Positions 18,319 through 25,697 of a stretch of DNA of 64,000 nt are shown piece by piece. The DNA is taken from NCBI GenBank assembly GCA_947458545.1, contig CANGYH010000002.1, positions 124,001-188,000 on the forward strand, in the 5' to 3' direction. Position 1 is the stretch's first letter. Each line of letters starts with the position of its first letter. The stretch comes from Cytophagaceae bacterium. GTDB taxonomy: Bacteria > Bacteroidota > Bacteroidia > Cytophagales > Flexibacteraceae. The notes below the pieces were generated by a model. It was not told where the DNA came from. It saw nothing but the letters and a program-made list of their open reading frames with translations, and ran no database searches. The position numbers and the translations under genes are program-made.

Positions 18319-18326
18319 TACCTTTG
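18319..18326 (+). promoter_or_regulatory. -7 promoter element (TACCTTTG) before a hairpin
   Basis: Exact TAnnTTTG match placed immediately upstream of the hairpin at 18327-18368. If it is active, the esterase gene would have a leader of about 75 bases that carries the hairpin. Confidence 0.4.
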
Positions 18327-18377
18327 GGCGCCCGGTTGCAGGTAGCATAGCGCTTGCGGCCGGGTGCCTGTTTTTTT
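18327..18377 (+). terminator. Stem-loop plus T-run between outer-membrane protein and esterase genes
   Basis: 9-bp arms (18327-18335 with 18360-18368, one G-U pair) are followed by TG and seven T. It fits a terminator for the outer-membrane protein gene, or an attenuator in the esterase leader. Confidence 0.6.
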
Positions 18378-18404
18378 CGCTTTAGTTGGCCCTCCTACAC
18401 ACCT

Positions 18405-19115
18405 ATGCAAGAACAATACCTGCGTACCTACAGCCCCGCACTGGGCAAAGAGATGGAGATGCTCGTCTTCGGCCATGGCGGCCGGCCCGTCATCCTCTTC
18501 CCGACCAGTATGGGCAAGTACTACCAAAACAAAGACTTTAAGCTGGTAGAATCGGTAGCCTGGTTTGTAGAGAATGGCCACATCAAAATCTATTGCCCAG
18601 ACTCTGTGGATGAAGAGAGTTGGTACAATAAAGGCATCCACCCGGCAGACCGTGTCCGCCGCCACATGCAGTACGATGCTTACATCCGCCACGAGGTGCT
18701 GCCCCGCGCCCTGCAAGAGACAGGCCACAGCCGGGTTATCACGGCAGGGGCCAGCTTTGGGGCCTACCATGCCACCAACTTCGGCTTTCGGTATCCGCGC
18801 CTTACCTCGCACGTCTTCAACATGGGCGGGGCCTACGACATCAAAGCCCGCCTAGACGGCTACTACGACGACAACGCCTATTACCACAACCCGGTAGATT
18901 TTATCCCCGGCCTTTCAGACGAGGCCATCTACCACATGGGCGTTGTGCTAGGTGTTGGCGAGCACGACTTTTGCCTAGACGACAACCACCGCCTATCCGA
19001 CATCCTGGCCCGCAAAGGCATGCACCACTGGCTAGACGTCGTCCCCGGCGGTAACCACGACTGGCCCGTTTGGCGCGGCATGTTCCCCCGCTACCTGGGC
19101 GAGGCGCTTAAGTAG
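18405..19115 (+). CDS. Putative esterase (alpha/beta hydrolase)
   Basis: 236 residues, no signal peptide. It resembles the cytosolic members of the putative esterase family (esterase D/PHB-depolymerase-like): the nucleophile elbow is GASFGA (AGASFGAYHA), an acidic residue lies in VGEHDFCLDDN, and the likely catalytic His is in PGGNHDWPVW. N-terminal part: LVFGHGGRPVILFPTS. Natural substrate unknown. The start at 18405 (MQEQYLRTYS) is chosen; the upstream in-frame codons overlap the hairpin. It ends 2 bp before the convergent acr3 gene. Confidence 0.8.
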   Translation: MQEQYLRTYSPALGKEMEMLVFGHGGRPVILFPTSMGKYYQNKDFKLVESVAWFVENGHIKIYCPDSVDEESWYNKGIHPADRVRRHMQYDAYIRHEVLPRALQETGHSRVITAGASFGAYHATNFGFRYPRLTSHVFNMGGAYDIKARLDGYYDDNAYYHNPVDFIPGLSDEAIYHMGVVLGVGEHDFCLDDNHRLSDILARKGMHHWLDVVPGGNHDWPVWRGMFPRYLGEALK

Positions 19116-19117
19116 GG

Positions 19118-20137
19118 CTAGCGGCTGGGCTGGTTGCGCACCCATCGCACCATCATCATCAATACCGGCACCTCTATCAGCGGGCCTACAATGGCGGCAA
19201 AGGCTTGGTCTGACGCTATGCCGAAGACCGATATGGCCACGGCTATACCAAGCTCAAAATTGTTGCCCGCTGCCGTAAAGGCCAGGCTGGTCGCTTTCTC
19301 TTTAGAGGTGCCCGCTTTTACTGAAATGAAATAAGAGCCAAAGAACATAATGGCGAAATAGCCTGCCAAGGGCAAAGAAATCTGCGCAAGCTCTAGCGGT
19401 AAAGAGAATAGCAGAAACCCCTTAAGAGAGAACATCACCGCTATCGTAAACAGCAAAGCAAGCAGCGTAATAGGGCTGATGGCAGGCAGAAAAGTCTGCT
19501 CTAGCCAGGTGCGGCTCTTTATCCGAGGCACCAATACCTGCGTTAGGATGCCTGCCAGAAAGGGCACGCCCAGATACAGCAATACGCTTTGCGCCACCTC
19601 TGTAAATGAAATGGAAACCTCATACCCCTGCAAGCCGAAAACGCCCGGCAGCACGGTAATAAAAAACCACGCATAAAGCGGATAAAACAATACCTGAAAT
19701 ACCGAATTAAAGGCCACCAGCCCCGCCGTATAAAGCCTGTCTCCGCCTGCCAGATCATTCCATACGATAACCATTGCAATGCATCGTGCAATACCGATCA
19801 GCATCAACCCCGCCAGGTAGCCCGGTTGGCCCGCCAAAAACAGCGCCGCAAGGGCAAACATCAAAACCGGCCCCAAAATCCAGTTTTGCAGCAGCGACAG
19901 CAGCAAAATGCGCTTGTCGGCAAATACCTGGCCCAATTGGCTGTATTGCACCTTGGCCAGCGGAGGATACATCATCAAGATGAGGCCCGCCGCCAGAAAC
20001 GCCTGCATGCCAGATGCCTGGCTTGTAGCAGGGTTTTGCTGCACACCTGGCCAGAAATGGCCGATGGCCAACCCAACCAACATAGCAGCCAATATCCAGG
20101 CAGAGAGGTATCGGTCTAGAAAAGAAAGGCGTTTCAT
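19118..20137 (-). CDS. acr3: ACR3-family arsenite efflux transporter
   Basis: 339 residues with about ten membrane helices. ACR3 (BART superfamily) exports arsenite using the proton motive force. Typical features: LSFLDRYLSAWILAAM at the N-terminus, IGIARCIAMVIVWNDLAGGD with the conserved functional Cys in helix 4, and the helix 9 stretch FTAAGNNFELGIAVAISVFG. The start at 20137 lies 4 bp after the arsC stop. Last gene of arsR-arsC-acr3, presumably induced when ArsR leaves the operator at 21181-21200. Confidence 0.93.
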   Translation of the reverse strand: MKRLSFLDRYLSAWILAAMLVGLAIGHFWPGVQQNPATSQASGMQAFLAAGLILMMYPPLAKVQYSQLGQVFADKRILLLSLLQNWILGPVLMFALAALFLAGQPGYLAGLMLIGIARCIAMVIVWNDLAGGDRLYTAGLVAFNSVFQVLFYPLYAWFFITVLPGVFGLQGYEVSISFTEVAQSVLLYLGVPFLAGILTQVLVPRIKSRTWLEQTFLPAISPITLLALLFTIAVMFSLKGFLLFSLPLELAQISLPLAGYFAIMFFGSYFISVKAGTSKEKATSLAFTAAGNNFELGIAVAISVFGIASDQAFAAIVGPLIEVPVLMMMVRWVRNQPSR

Positions 20138-20141
20138 ATCG

Positions 20142-20771
20142 TTAGGCCGTCTGGGCTTTGGCGTTTTCAATTACCCAGAGCATCTCTTGCGCAATGGTTT
20201 TGCAGGCCAGGTCGTAGGCTTCGTCTTGGGCGGCAGATTGGTCGGCGTGCTTAGGATCGGTATAGGGCAGCGCAAACCGTGCCTCTGCCCCCGGTATCAC
20301 TGGGCAGCCCAGGTCGGCCTCGTTGCAAACCATAATGGCTGCAAAGCCTTGGCCCGGGTTTGGCGGCGCGGCAAAGTGCTTGGAGTAGGCGACAACCTGC
20401 TCAGGGCCTTCCGTCCCATAGGCAATGGCATAGTGCGGATTGGCCCCGTCTGCCAGTCGGTTAATGCTTGCACCGGCGCGCGCAAGTGCCGCCAGGGTAT
20501 TGGGGTGGCAGGCCGTAGCCTCGGTGCCACCGCTGTAGGCAACCAAGTCGGCACCCACCATGGCCGCCGCAGAAGCCAGCCAAAACTGGCCCAGGTGCGA
20601 GCGCCTGCTGTTGTGGGTGCAGATCACAACCAATTGCGCCCCTGTGCCGGCAGCCTGCTTTTGGGCCAGATAGGCAGACAACCGGACAAGCTCTGGTTGG
20701 CGTGGGCTGCTGGCCACGTTAAAGGTGGCTTGGCAACCTTGCAAATAGTCTCTAATGGGCGAAAGCAGCAT
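20142..20771 (-). CDS. arsC: Thioredoxin-type arsenate reductase (low-molecular-weight phosphatase fold)
   Basis: 209 residues. The P-loop CX5R is CTHNSRR (Cys51-Arg57), and the two further redox Cys are in VCNEADLGCPVIPG (Cys149 and Cys156), the pattern of the Staphylococcus-type ArsC that passes a disulfide to thioredoxin. An N-terminal extension of about 45 residues precedes the P-loop. The ATG at 20771 lies 11 bp after the arsR stop. It reduces arsenate to arsenite for export by the downstream acr3 product. Confidence 0.88.
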   Translation of the reverse strand: MLLSPIRDYLQGCQATFNVASSPRQPELVRLSAYLAQKQAAGTGAQLVVICTHNSRRSHLGQFWLASAAAMVGADLVAYSGGTEATACHPNTLAALARAGASINRLADGANPHYAIAYGTEGPEQVVAYSKHFAAPPNPGQGFAAIMVCNEADLGCPVIPGAEARFALPYTDPKHADQSAAQDEAYDLACKTIAQEMLWVIENAKAQTA

Positions 20772-20782
20772 ACGATCTTGAG

Positions 20783-21151
20783 TTAACAGGTAGAAGCGCC
20801 TGTGGCGCAGCAAAGTGGCTCGCCCGGCTCGGGCGAGTTGGGTAGCAAGCCATCAAACAAGGCGGCGAAAGCGGCCCCGGCAGCCCTAAGCCCTTCCCTT
20901 TGCAGGCAGTAGCAGACCCTGGGGCCATCTATCTCGCCTTGCACCAAACCTGCCTGCTTAAGCTCTTTCAGATGCTGAGAGACCGTCGCCTGCGACAGCG
21001 GCAGCCCCTCTACCACCTGGCTGCAAACGCAGGTGCCGCGCTGCGCCAGCAACCGCAGTATCGCAATCCGCGCCGGGTGGGCCATAGCCTTGGCCAGCAG
21101 CGCCAACTGCCTGTCTTCTGCCGAGAATGCCGCTGCCTTGGTATATGCCAT
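20783..21151 (-). CDS. arsR: ArsR-family arsenic-responsive repressor
   Basis: 122 residues with a winged-helix DNA-binding domain (AMAHPARIAILRLLAQRG, recognition helix near LSQATVSQHLKEL). A CVC pair (Cys41, Cys43) sits at the start of the helix-turn-helix, as in classic ArsR arsenite sites, and the C-terminus has further Cys (CC at 114-115, Cys122) that could complete or add a metal site. First gene of the operon; its own promoter lies within a perfect palindrome about 30 bp upstream. Confidence 0.93.
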   Translation of the reverse strand: MAYTKAAAFSAEDRQLALLAKAMAHPARIAILRLLAQRGTCVCSQVVEGLPLSQATVSQHLKELKQAGLVQGEIDGPRVCYCLQREGLRAAGAAFAALFDGLLPNSPEPGEPLCCATGASTC

Positions 21152-21180
21152 TGTAAAGCCTGTATTAGTGAGAATTTTGT

Positions 21181-21200
21181 TAATCGCAAATATACGATTA
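21181..21200 (-). promoter_or_regulatory. ArsR operator palindrome with embedded -7 promoter
   Basis: Perfect 6-bp inverted arms TAATCG (21181-21186) and CGATTA (21195-21200) separated by 8 bases. The spacer on the minus strand reads TATATTTG, an exact -7 element, so repressor binding would directly cover the promoter of arsR-arsC-acr3. Confidence 0.7.
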
Positions 21201-21264
21201 TTGGTACATGGCTGCTTAGTCTGACCTTGCCAAGGGCTTATATCCTACTTTACCAAATTGGACT

Positions 21265-21272
21265 TATATTTG
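21265..21272 (+). promoter_or_regulatory. -7 promoter element (TATATTTG)
   Basis: Exact match on the plus strand, about 110 bases upstream of the ATP-grasp gene start at 21383, implying a leader of about 100 bases with no structure that I recognise. Confidence 0.4.
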
Positions 21273-21382
21273 TGCAACGCGCTTCTGCAGCGCAGCCCTG
21301 GGTTATCTGGGTGCCTCCGGCTCTGTCAATCCAGTTTTCCTTTTATCTAGCCCTTGCAAAAGGCCTAGCCCCAACGCAAACC

Positions 21383-22447
21383 ATGAAAAAAATTGGTATT
21401 CTCCACGGCCAAGAGCGTAGCTTCCCCGCTGCCGTTACAGAGCGCATCAACCAAAAGGCCGAAAAGGGCATCGTAGCCGAGGCCTTCCTTTTCGATAAAG
21501 TTATTCAGGCAGAAGCCAACGGGTTCGATGTCATCTTAGACCGTATCAGCCAAGACGTACCCTTCTACCGCGGTATGCTCAAAAACGCGGCCATTGCGGG
21601 CACGGCCGTGGTAAATAACCCATTCTGGTGGTCGGCAGACGAAAAGTTCTTCAACAATGCCCTGGCAGAAAAAATCGGCGTACCCGTGCCCCGCACGGCC
21701 CTGCTGCCCAGCAACCAACTGCCCGACAGCACCACCTCCGATAGCTTTACCAACCAGGCCTACCCCATGGACTGGGACGGCATCTTTAACTACGTAGGCT
21801 GGCCAGCCTACTTTAAGCCCTTCGACGGCGGCGGCTGGAAAAACGTCTATAAACTCACCGGGCCCGACGATTTCTTCCGTGCCTACAACGAGACGGGCCA
21901 GCTCGTTATGATGCTGCAAGAAGAAATCATCTTCGACGAGTACTTCCGCTGCTACTGCATCGGCGGCAAAGACGTCCGCATCATGCAGTACGACCCGCGC
22001 AACCCGCACCACGCCAGGTACGTGGAGGGTGGTAGCCCCGTCAGCAAAAAACTGCTAGATCTGGTAAAGAAATACACCCTGGCCCTAAACCAGGCCCTGG
22101 GCTACGATTTCAACACCGTAGAGTTCGCCGTGCGCAACGGCGTACCCATCGCCATAGATTTCTGCAACCCTGCCCCAGATGCCGACATCCGCTCCGTAGG
22201 GCAAGAAAACTTCGAGTGGGTGGTAGAGACGGCAGCCGACTTCTTAATCCGCCGTGCCAAAGCCCACAAGCCCGGCCAAATGAACCTGACCTGGGGCACC
22301 TTTGTGCAAGATGCCGCCACCGGCAAAGCTCCCAAGCTGATGACAGGCGCCTCCGCCGAGGCCAAGCCCGCCGCCAAAGCAGCCGAGCCCAAGGCCGACA
22401 AGCCCAAGGCAGCCAAAAAGCCCGCCAAGAAACCCGTAGAGGTTTAG
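21383..22447 (+). CDS. ATP-grasp-type protein with Lys/Ala/Pro-rich tail
   Basis: 354 residues. The body (1-about 315) looks like a glutathione-synthetase/RimK-like ATP-grasp protein: an N-terminal region MKKIGILHGQERSFPAA, a nucleotide-binding lysine region PAYFKPFDGGGWKNVYKL, an acidic DEYFRCYCIGGKDVRIMQYD, and the metal-binding FNTVEFAVRNGVPIAIDFCN with E and N. The C-terminal ~35 residues are an Ala/Lys/Pro-rich tail of histone-H1-like composition. The amino or carboxyl substrate is unknown. The start at 21383 is the first good Met; upstream codons are unlikely. Ends at a strong terminator. Confidence 0.75.
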   Translation: MKKIGILHGQERSFPAAVTERINQKAEKGIVAEAFLFDKVIQAEANGFDVILDRISQDVPFYRGMLKNAAIAGTAVVNNPFWWSADEKFFNNALAEKIGVPVPRTALLPSNQLPDSTTSDSFTNQAYPMDWDGIFNYVGWPAYFKPFDGGGWKNVYKLTGPDDFFRAYNETGQLVMMLQEEIIFDEYFRCYCIGGKDVRIMQYDPRNPHHARYVEGGSPVSKKLLDLVKKYTLALNQALGYDFNTVEFAVRNGVPIAIDFCNPAPDADIRSVGQENFEWVVETAADFLIRRAKAHKPGQMNLTWGTFVQDAATGKAPKLMTGASAEAKPAAKAAEPKADKPKAAKKPAKKPVEV

Positions 22448-22498
22448 GCATAAAGACTAGTATTTGGCCAAGGGGAGATCCCCAGGCCCACGTACGAA

Positions 22499-22540
22499 GC
22501 GGCCCCATGCGTCAGGTAGATGCTGGGGCCGCGTCTTTTT
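22499..22540 (+). terminator. Rho-independent terminator of the ATP-grasp gene
   Basis: Perfect 9-bp arms GCGGCCCCA (22499-22507) and TGGGGCCGC (22524-22532) followed by GTCTTTTT. Confidence 0.85.
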
Positions 22541-22551
22541 AGGGCCATGGC

Positions 22552-23061
22552 TTAGGCTGGCACCCTGCGCCAAACCTGCCAGGTAAAGGCATGGTCGTTG
22601 CGCTCGTTTTGGGGGTAGGGGGTGCTTTCGGCTAATGCCCAGGCATCGGCCGCAAGGTCCGGAAAGGTGGTATCACCCACGGGCTCGGCATCTACTAGGC
22701 TTTTGTACACCACGTCTGCCAGGGGCAGCGCCTGCCGGTAAATCTGCCCCCCGCCAATAACGCAGACCACCTCGCCGCCTGGCGCGGCTGCGGCGGCCTC
22801 TAGGGCGGCCTCTAGGCTGGTGTAGCCCGTAAAGCCCTCTGCCGTTATGGGGTTGCGGCTCACCACCAGGTTGGCCCGGCCGGGTAGGGGTTTGCAGCCC
22901 AGCGCCTCCATCGTTTTGCGCCCCATCACCACGGGGTGCCCCAGGGTGGTTTGCTTAAACAGCGCCAGATCGTCGCGCAGGCGCCAAGGCAAGGCCTGCT
23001 CTCGGCCGATGATGCCATTGCGGGCAGCGGCTACCACTAAGGCTATCACAGAGACTTTCAT
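22552..23061 (-). CDS. folA: Dihydrofolate reductase
   Basis: 169 residues, normal length. It reduces dihydrofolate to tetrahydrofolate with NADPH. Motifs: VVAAARNGIIGREQALPWRL with the active-site Trp, the acidic residue in LRDDLALFKQTT, HPVVMGRKTMEALG, VVSRNP, and the cofactor-binding CVIGGGQIYRQAL. Its ATG shares bases with the stop of the upstream MFS gene (TGATG), so expression is probably coupled to that transporter. Confidence 0.95.
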   Translation of the reverse strand: MKVSVIALVVAAARNGIIGREQALPWRLRDDLALFKQTTLGHPVVMGRKTMEALGCKPLPGRANLVVSRNPITAEGFTGYTSLEAALEAAAAAPGGEVVCVIGGGQIYRQALPLADVVYKSLVDAEPVGDTTFPDLAADAWALAESTPYPQNERNDHAFTWQVWRRVPA

Positions 23062-24326
23062 CAGGCGGCTGATTCTACAAAGTCCATATCGCGGTGAAAA
23101 GTGTCTTGCATGCCCACCCAGCCCGCCAAAGCAATGGCATAAACGATTACACCCGTGTACAGCGCACCGTCTAGCAGGCCCACACCGTCTTTGAGCGTTA
23201 AGAAAAGCATGTTCATCGGCACCAACGAGCCTCGCACAAAGTTGGGCACCGTCGTAGTCACCGTAGCCCGGATGTTGGTGCCAAATTGCTCGCTAGACAT
23301 TGTCGTGAACAAGATCCAATAGCCGGCCCCCAGCCCCAGGGCAAAGCAAATGGCATAAAAAGACCCCGCCGACGCCCCATAGGCATATCTGAACACAAAC
23401 GTAAACACCAACCCCGCCACCAGGTAAAAGAGCATTACCCGCTTGCGGTTTTGCAGCCACTGGCTAAAGAGCCCGCTGCCCAGGTCGCCAAAAATCTGCC
23501 CCGCGTAGCACAGCGGCACGGCTACCACTGGGTCTACCGGGGCCGCCCCCAGTTCTAGCCCCATTTCTTTGGCATTGGTCATCAAAATGCCCACCACAAA
23601 CCAAACCGGCAGCCCTACAAGGATGCACCGCAGGTAGCGCGTAAACGTAGGCAAGTCTCTGAAAAGCAACAAGAAATTGCCCCGGGCAATGCCCGCATCC
23701 CGCGTCTGGTGGAAAAGCCCGCTCTCGTTGGCACCAATGCGCAGGGCCAGCAGCAAAAAGCCCAGGATGCCTCCGCTGTAGTAGCACCACCGCCACGAGG
23801 GCAGGTAAGCCACCGCCAGGCCCGCCAGCAGCGCCCCAGACAGCCCCAGCCCAGCCACGATGGCCGTGGCCAGGCCGCGCTTATGCTTGGGCGCCGTCTC
23901 TGCCACAAGGGTAATGCCTACGCCCAGCTCGCCCGCCAGGCCGATGCCCGCAATCAGCCGCCAGAAACCATACCAGAACAATGAATCTACCGCACCGTTG
24001 GCCAGGTTGGCTATGGAGTACATGATGATAGAGCCATAAAGCGTAGACAGCCGCCCCTTCTTGTCGCCCAAGATGCCCCACAGCAGCCCACCCAGCAGCA
24101 TGCCGATCATCTGCCAGTTAAACATCGTGCTGCCTTCTTGCAGCAGGGCATCGCCTTGGTAGCCAAGGTCTTGTAGGCTGCGGTTGCGCAGCATAGAGAA
24201 CAATACCAGGTCGTAGATGTCCACAAAGTAGCCCAGGGCCGCAATCATCACGGCAGGCGACAGCAGCCGCGCCTCGGCACCGCCAGAGGGCAAGGCGGCC
24301 GGCTTCATTTGAATTTTCTGGTGCAT
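23061..24326 (-). CDS. MFS transporter
   Basis: 421 residues with about 12 membrane helices. Signature motif A between helices 2 and 3 is GDKKGRLSTLYGS, and the first helix region is ALGYFVDIYDLVLFSML, as in the sugar/metabolite-H+ symporter group. The stretch RLIAGIGLAGELGVGITLVAE is the helix 4 motif. Substrate cannot be assigned; the overlap with folA might hint at a folate or precursor link, but that is speculation. A second in-frame Met at 24308 is an alternative start. Confidence 0.85.
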   Translation of the reverse strand: MHQKIQMKPAALPSGGAEARLLSPAVMIAALGYFVDIYDLVLFSMLRNRSLQDLGYQGDALLQEGSTMFNWQMIGMLLGGLLWGILGDKKGRLSTLYGSIIMYSIANLANGAVDSLFWYGFWRLIAGIGLAGELGVGITLVAETAPKHKRGLATAIVAGLGLSGALLAGLAVAYLPSWRWCYYSGGILGFLLLALRIGANESGLFHQTRDAGIARGNFLLLFRDLPTFTRYLRCILVGLPVWFVVGILMTNAKEMGLELGAAPVDPVVAVPLCYAGQIFGDLGSGLFSQWLQNRKRVMLFYLVAGLVFTFVFRYAYGASAGSFYAICFALGLGAGYWILFTTMSSEQFGTNIRATVTTTVPNFVRGSLVPMNMLFLTLKDGVGLLDGALYTGVIVYAIALAGWVGMQDTFHRDMDFVESAA

Positions 24327-24431
24327 TTAGCCTGCAAACTAAAGGGTGTCCGGCCAAATGCCCGCCAAGGCAGGCAACCTGCCAAAAGGCCCGCCGTACC
24401 TGCTTGGGCAAAAACACAATCCAACAGCGTT

Positions 24432-25301
24432 ATGAGCACCCCATCAACCTCCATAGACAAGGTCATCCCGCCGCAAAGCCAGCGCCCCCAACCCGGTGCC
24501 GAAGAAGAGATGACGCCCCGCCCCACCTACATCCGCCCCGGCTATAAGGGCAGCGACAAACTGCTCAACAAAGTGGCCCTCATCACGGGCGGAGACTCTG
24601 GCATAGGCCGGGCCGTGGCCGTCCATTATGCACGCGAGGGTGCCCATGTGGCCATAATTTACCTGCCCGCCGAACAAGAAGATGCCACCAAAACCCAGCG
24701 CCTGGTAGAGGCCGAGGGCCGCGCCTGCCTCCTGCTGCCCGGCGACATTGCCGACCCCATGTTTTGCCGCAGCGCCATAGGCAAAACCGTGGCCGAGCTC
24801 GGCCGCCTAGACGTGCTGGTAAACAACGCAGCCCAGCAATACCCCCAGCCAGACTTGGCCGACGTGTCTGACGCGCAGCTCGAGCATACCTTCCGCGTCA
24901 ACATCTTCTCTATGTTTTACCTCACGCAAGAGGCGCTCCACCACCTGCCAGACGGCGGCAGCATCATCAACACGGCCTCCGTCACCGCGTTTGAGGGCCA
25001 CAAGCAGCTTATAGACTATGCCAGTACCAAGGGCGCCATTGTAGCCTTCACACGATCACTGGCGGCCAACCTGGCCGGCAAGGGTATCCGCGTAAACGCC
25101 GTAGCCCCCGGCCCCATCTGGACACCGCTCATCCCGGCCTCTTTCCCGGCGGCGCAGGTGGCCACTTTCGGGCGAGACGTGCCCCTCGGCCGCCCCGGCC
25201 AGCCTGCGGAGCTTGGCCCGGCCTACGTTTTTCTGGCGGCAGAAGACAGCAGCTACATGACGGCCCAGGTGCTCCACATCAATGGCGGCAACGCCTACTG
25301 A
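24432..25301 (+). CDS. Short-chain dehydrogenase/reductase of the YghA/GSP39-like group
   Basis: 289 residues. An N-terminal extension rich in Pro and Gln (PPQSQRPQPGAEEEM) precedes the Rossmann core; this extension is typical of the stress-associated SDR group with E. coli YghA and Bacillus GSP39. Motifs: cofactor site LITGGDSGIGRA, VNNAAQQYP, catalytic Ser in NTASVTAF and YASTKGA (Tyr, Lys), PGPIWTPLIP. It probably oxidises or reduces a small alcohol/aldehyde with NAD(P). Divergent from the MFS transporter across 105 bp; convergent with the Hpt gene. Confidence 0.88.
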   Translation: MSTPSTSIDKVIPPQSQRPQPGAEEEMTPRPTYIRPGYKGSDKLLNKVALITGGDSGIGRAVAVHYAREGAHVAIIYLPAEQEDATKTQRLVEAEGRACLLLPGDIADPMFCRSAIGKTVAELGRLDVLVNNAAQQYPQPDLADVSDAQLEHTFRVNIFSMFYLTQEALHHLPDGGSIINTASVTAFEGHKQLIDYASTKGAIVAFTRSLAANLAGKGIRVNAVAPGPIWTPLIPASFPAAQVATFGRDVPLGRPGQPAELGPAYVFLAAEDSSYMTAQVLHINGGNAY

Positions 25302-25321
25302 TGCTCTGTGCTTCGGGTCTG

Positions 25322-25657
25322 TTATCGGCTAATCTCTTGCTCTATGGCCGCAACAAGGGCCTGGCAATGCTGTTGCACCTGCTGTAGGGTGTCGGCCAGT
25401 TCGCCTTGGGGCGGCAGCGCCAGGGTGGCCCTATGGAGCAGGCGGTCAAGATCATCCATCCCGGCCATGCGCACGCTGGCCTTCACCTTATGCACCAAGA
25501 GCCGGACCTGCTCTAAATCGCCTGTTTGCAGGGCTTGCTCAAACTCGGCCGGAAAAACCAGAAAGCTGCGGTGGTACTGCCCTAGTAGCTCTTGGCAAAA
25601 CTCTGGGTCGTCTTCGGCAAGGTTCAGAATCGGTTGCAGGTCTATCTGTTGGTGCAT
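25322..25657 (-). CDS. Hpt phosphotransfer protein
   Basis: 111 residues forming a four-helix Hpt domain, with the phospho-accepting His in LVHKVKASVRMAGMDDL. It lies 40 bp downstream of a hybrid histidine kinase with a terminal receiver domain, on the same strand, so it is the obvious next step in that phosphorelay. No response regulator follows, so the final output is encoded elsewhere. Confidence 0.85.
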   Translation of the reverse strand: MHQQIDLQPILNLAEDDPEFCQELLGQYHRSFLVFPAEFEQALQTGDLEQVRLLVHKVKASVRMAGMDDLDRLLHRATLALPPQGELADTLQQVQQHCQALVAAIEQEISR

Positions 25658-25697
25658 AGCTGAGTCTTGGTCACAGATACTGCCCCAGCCGACGTAC

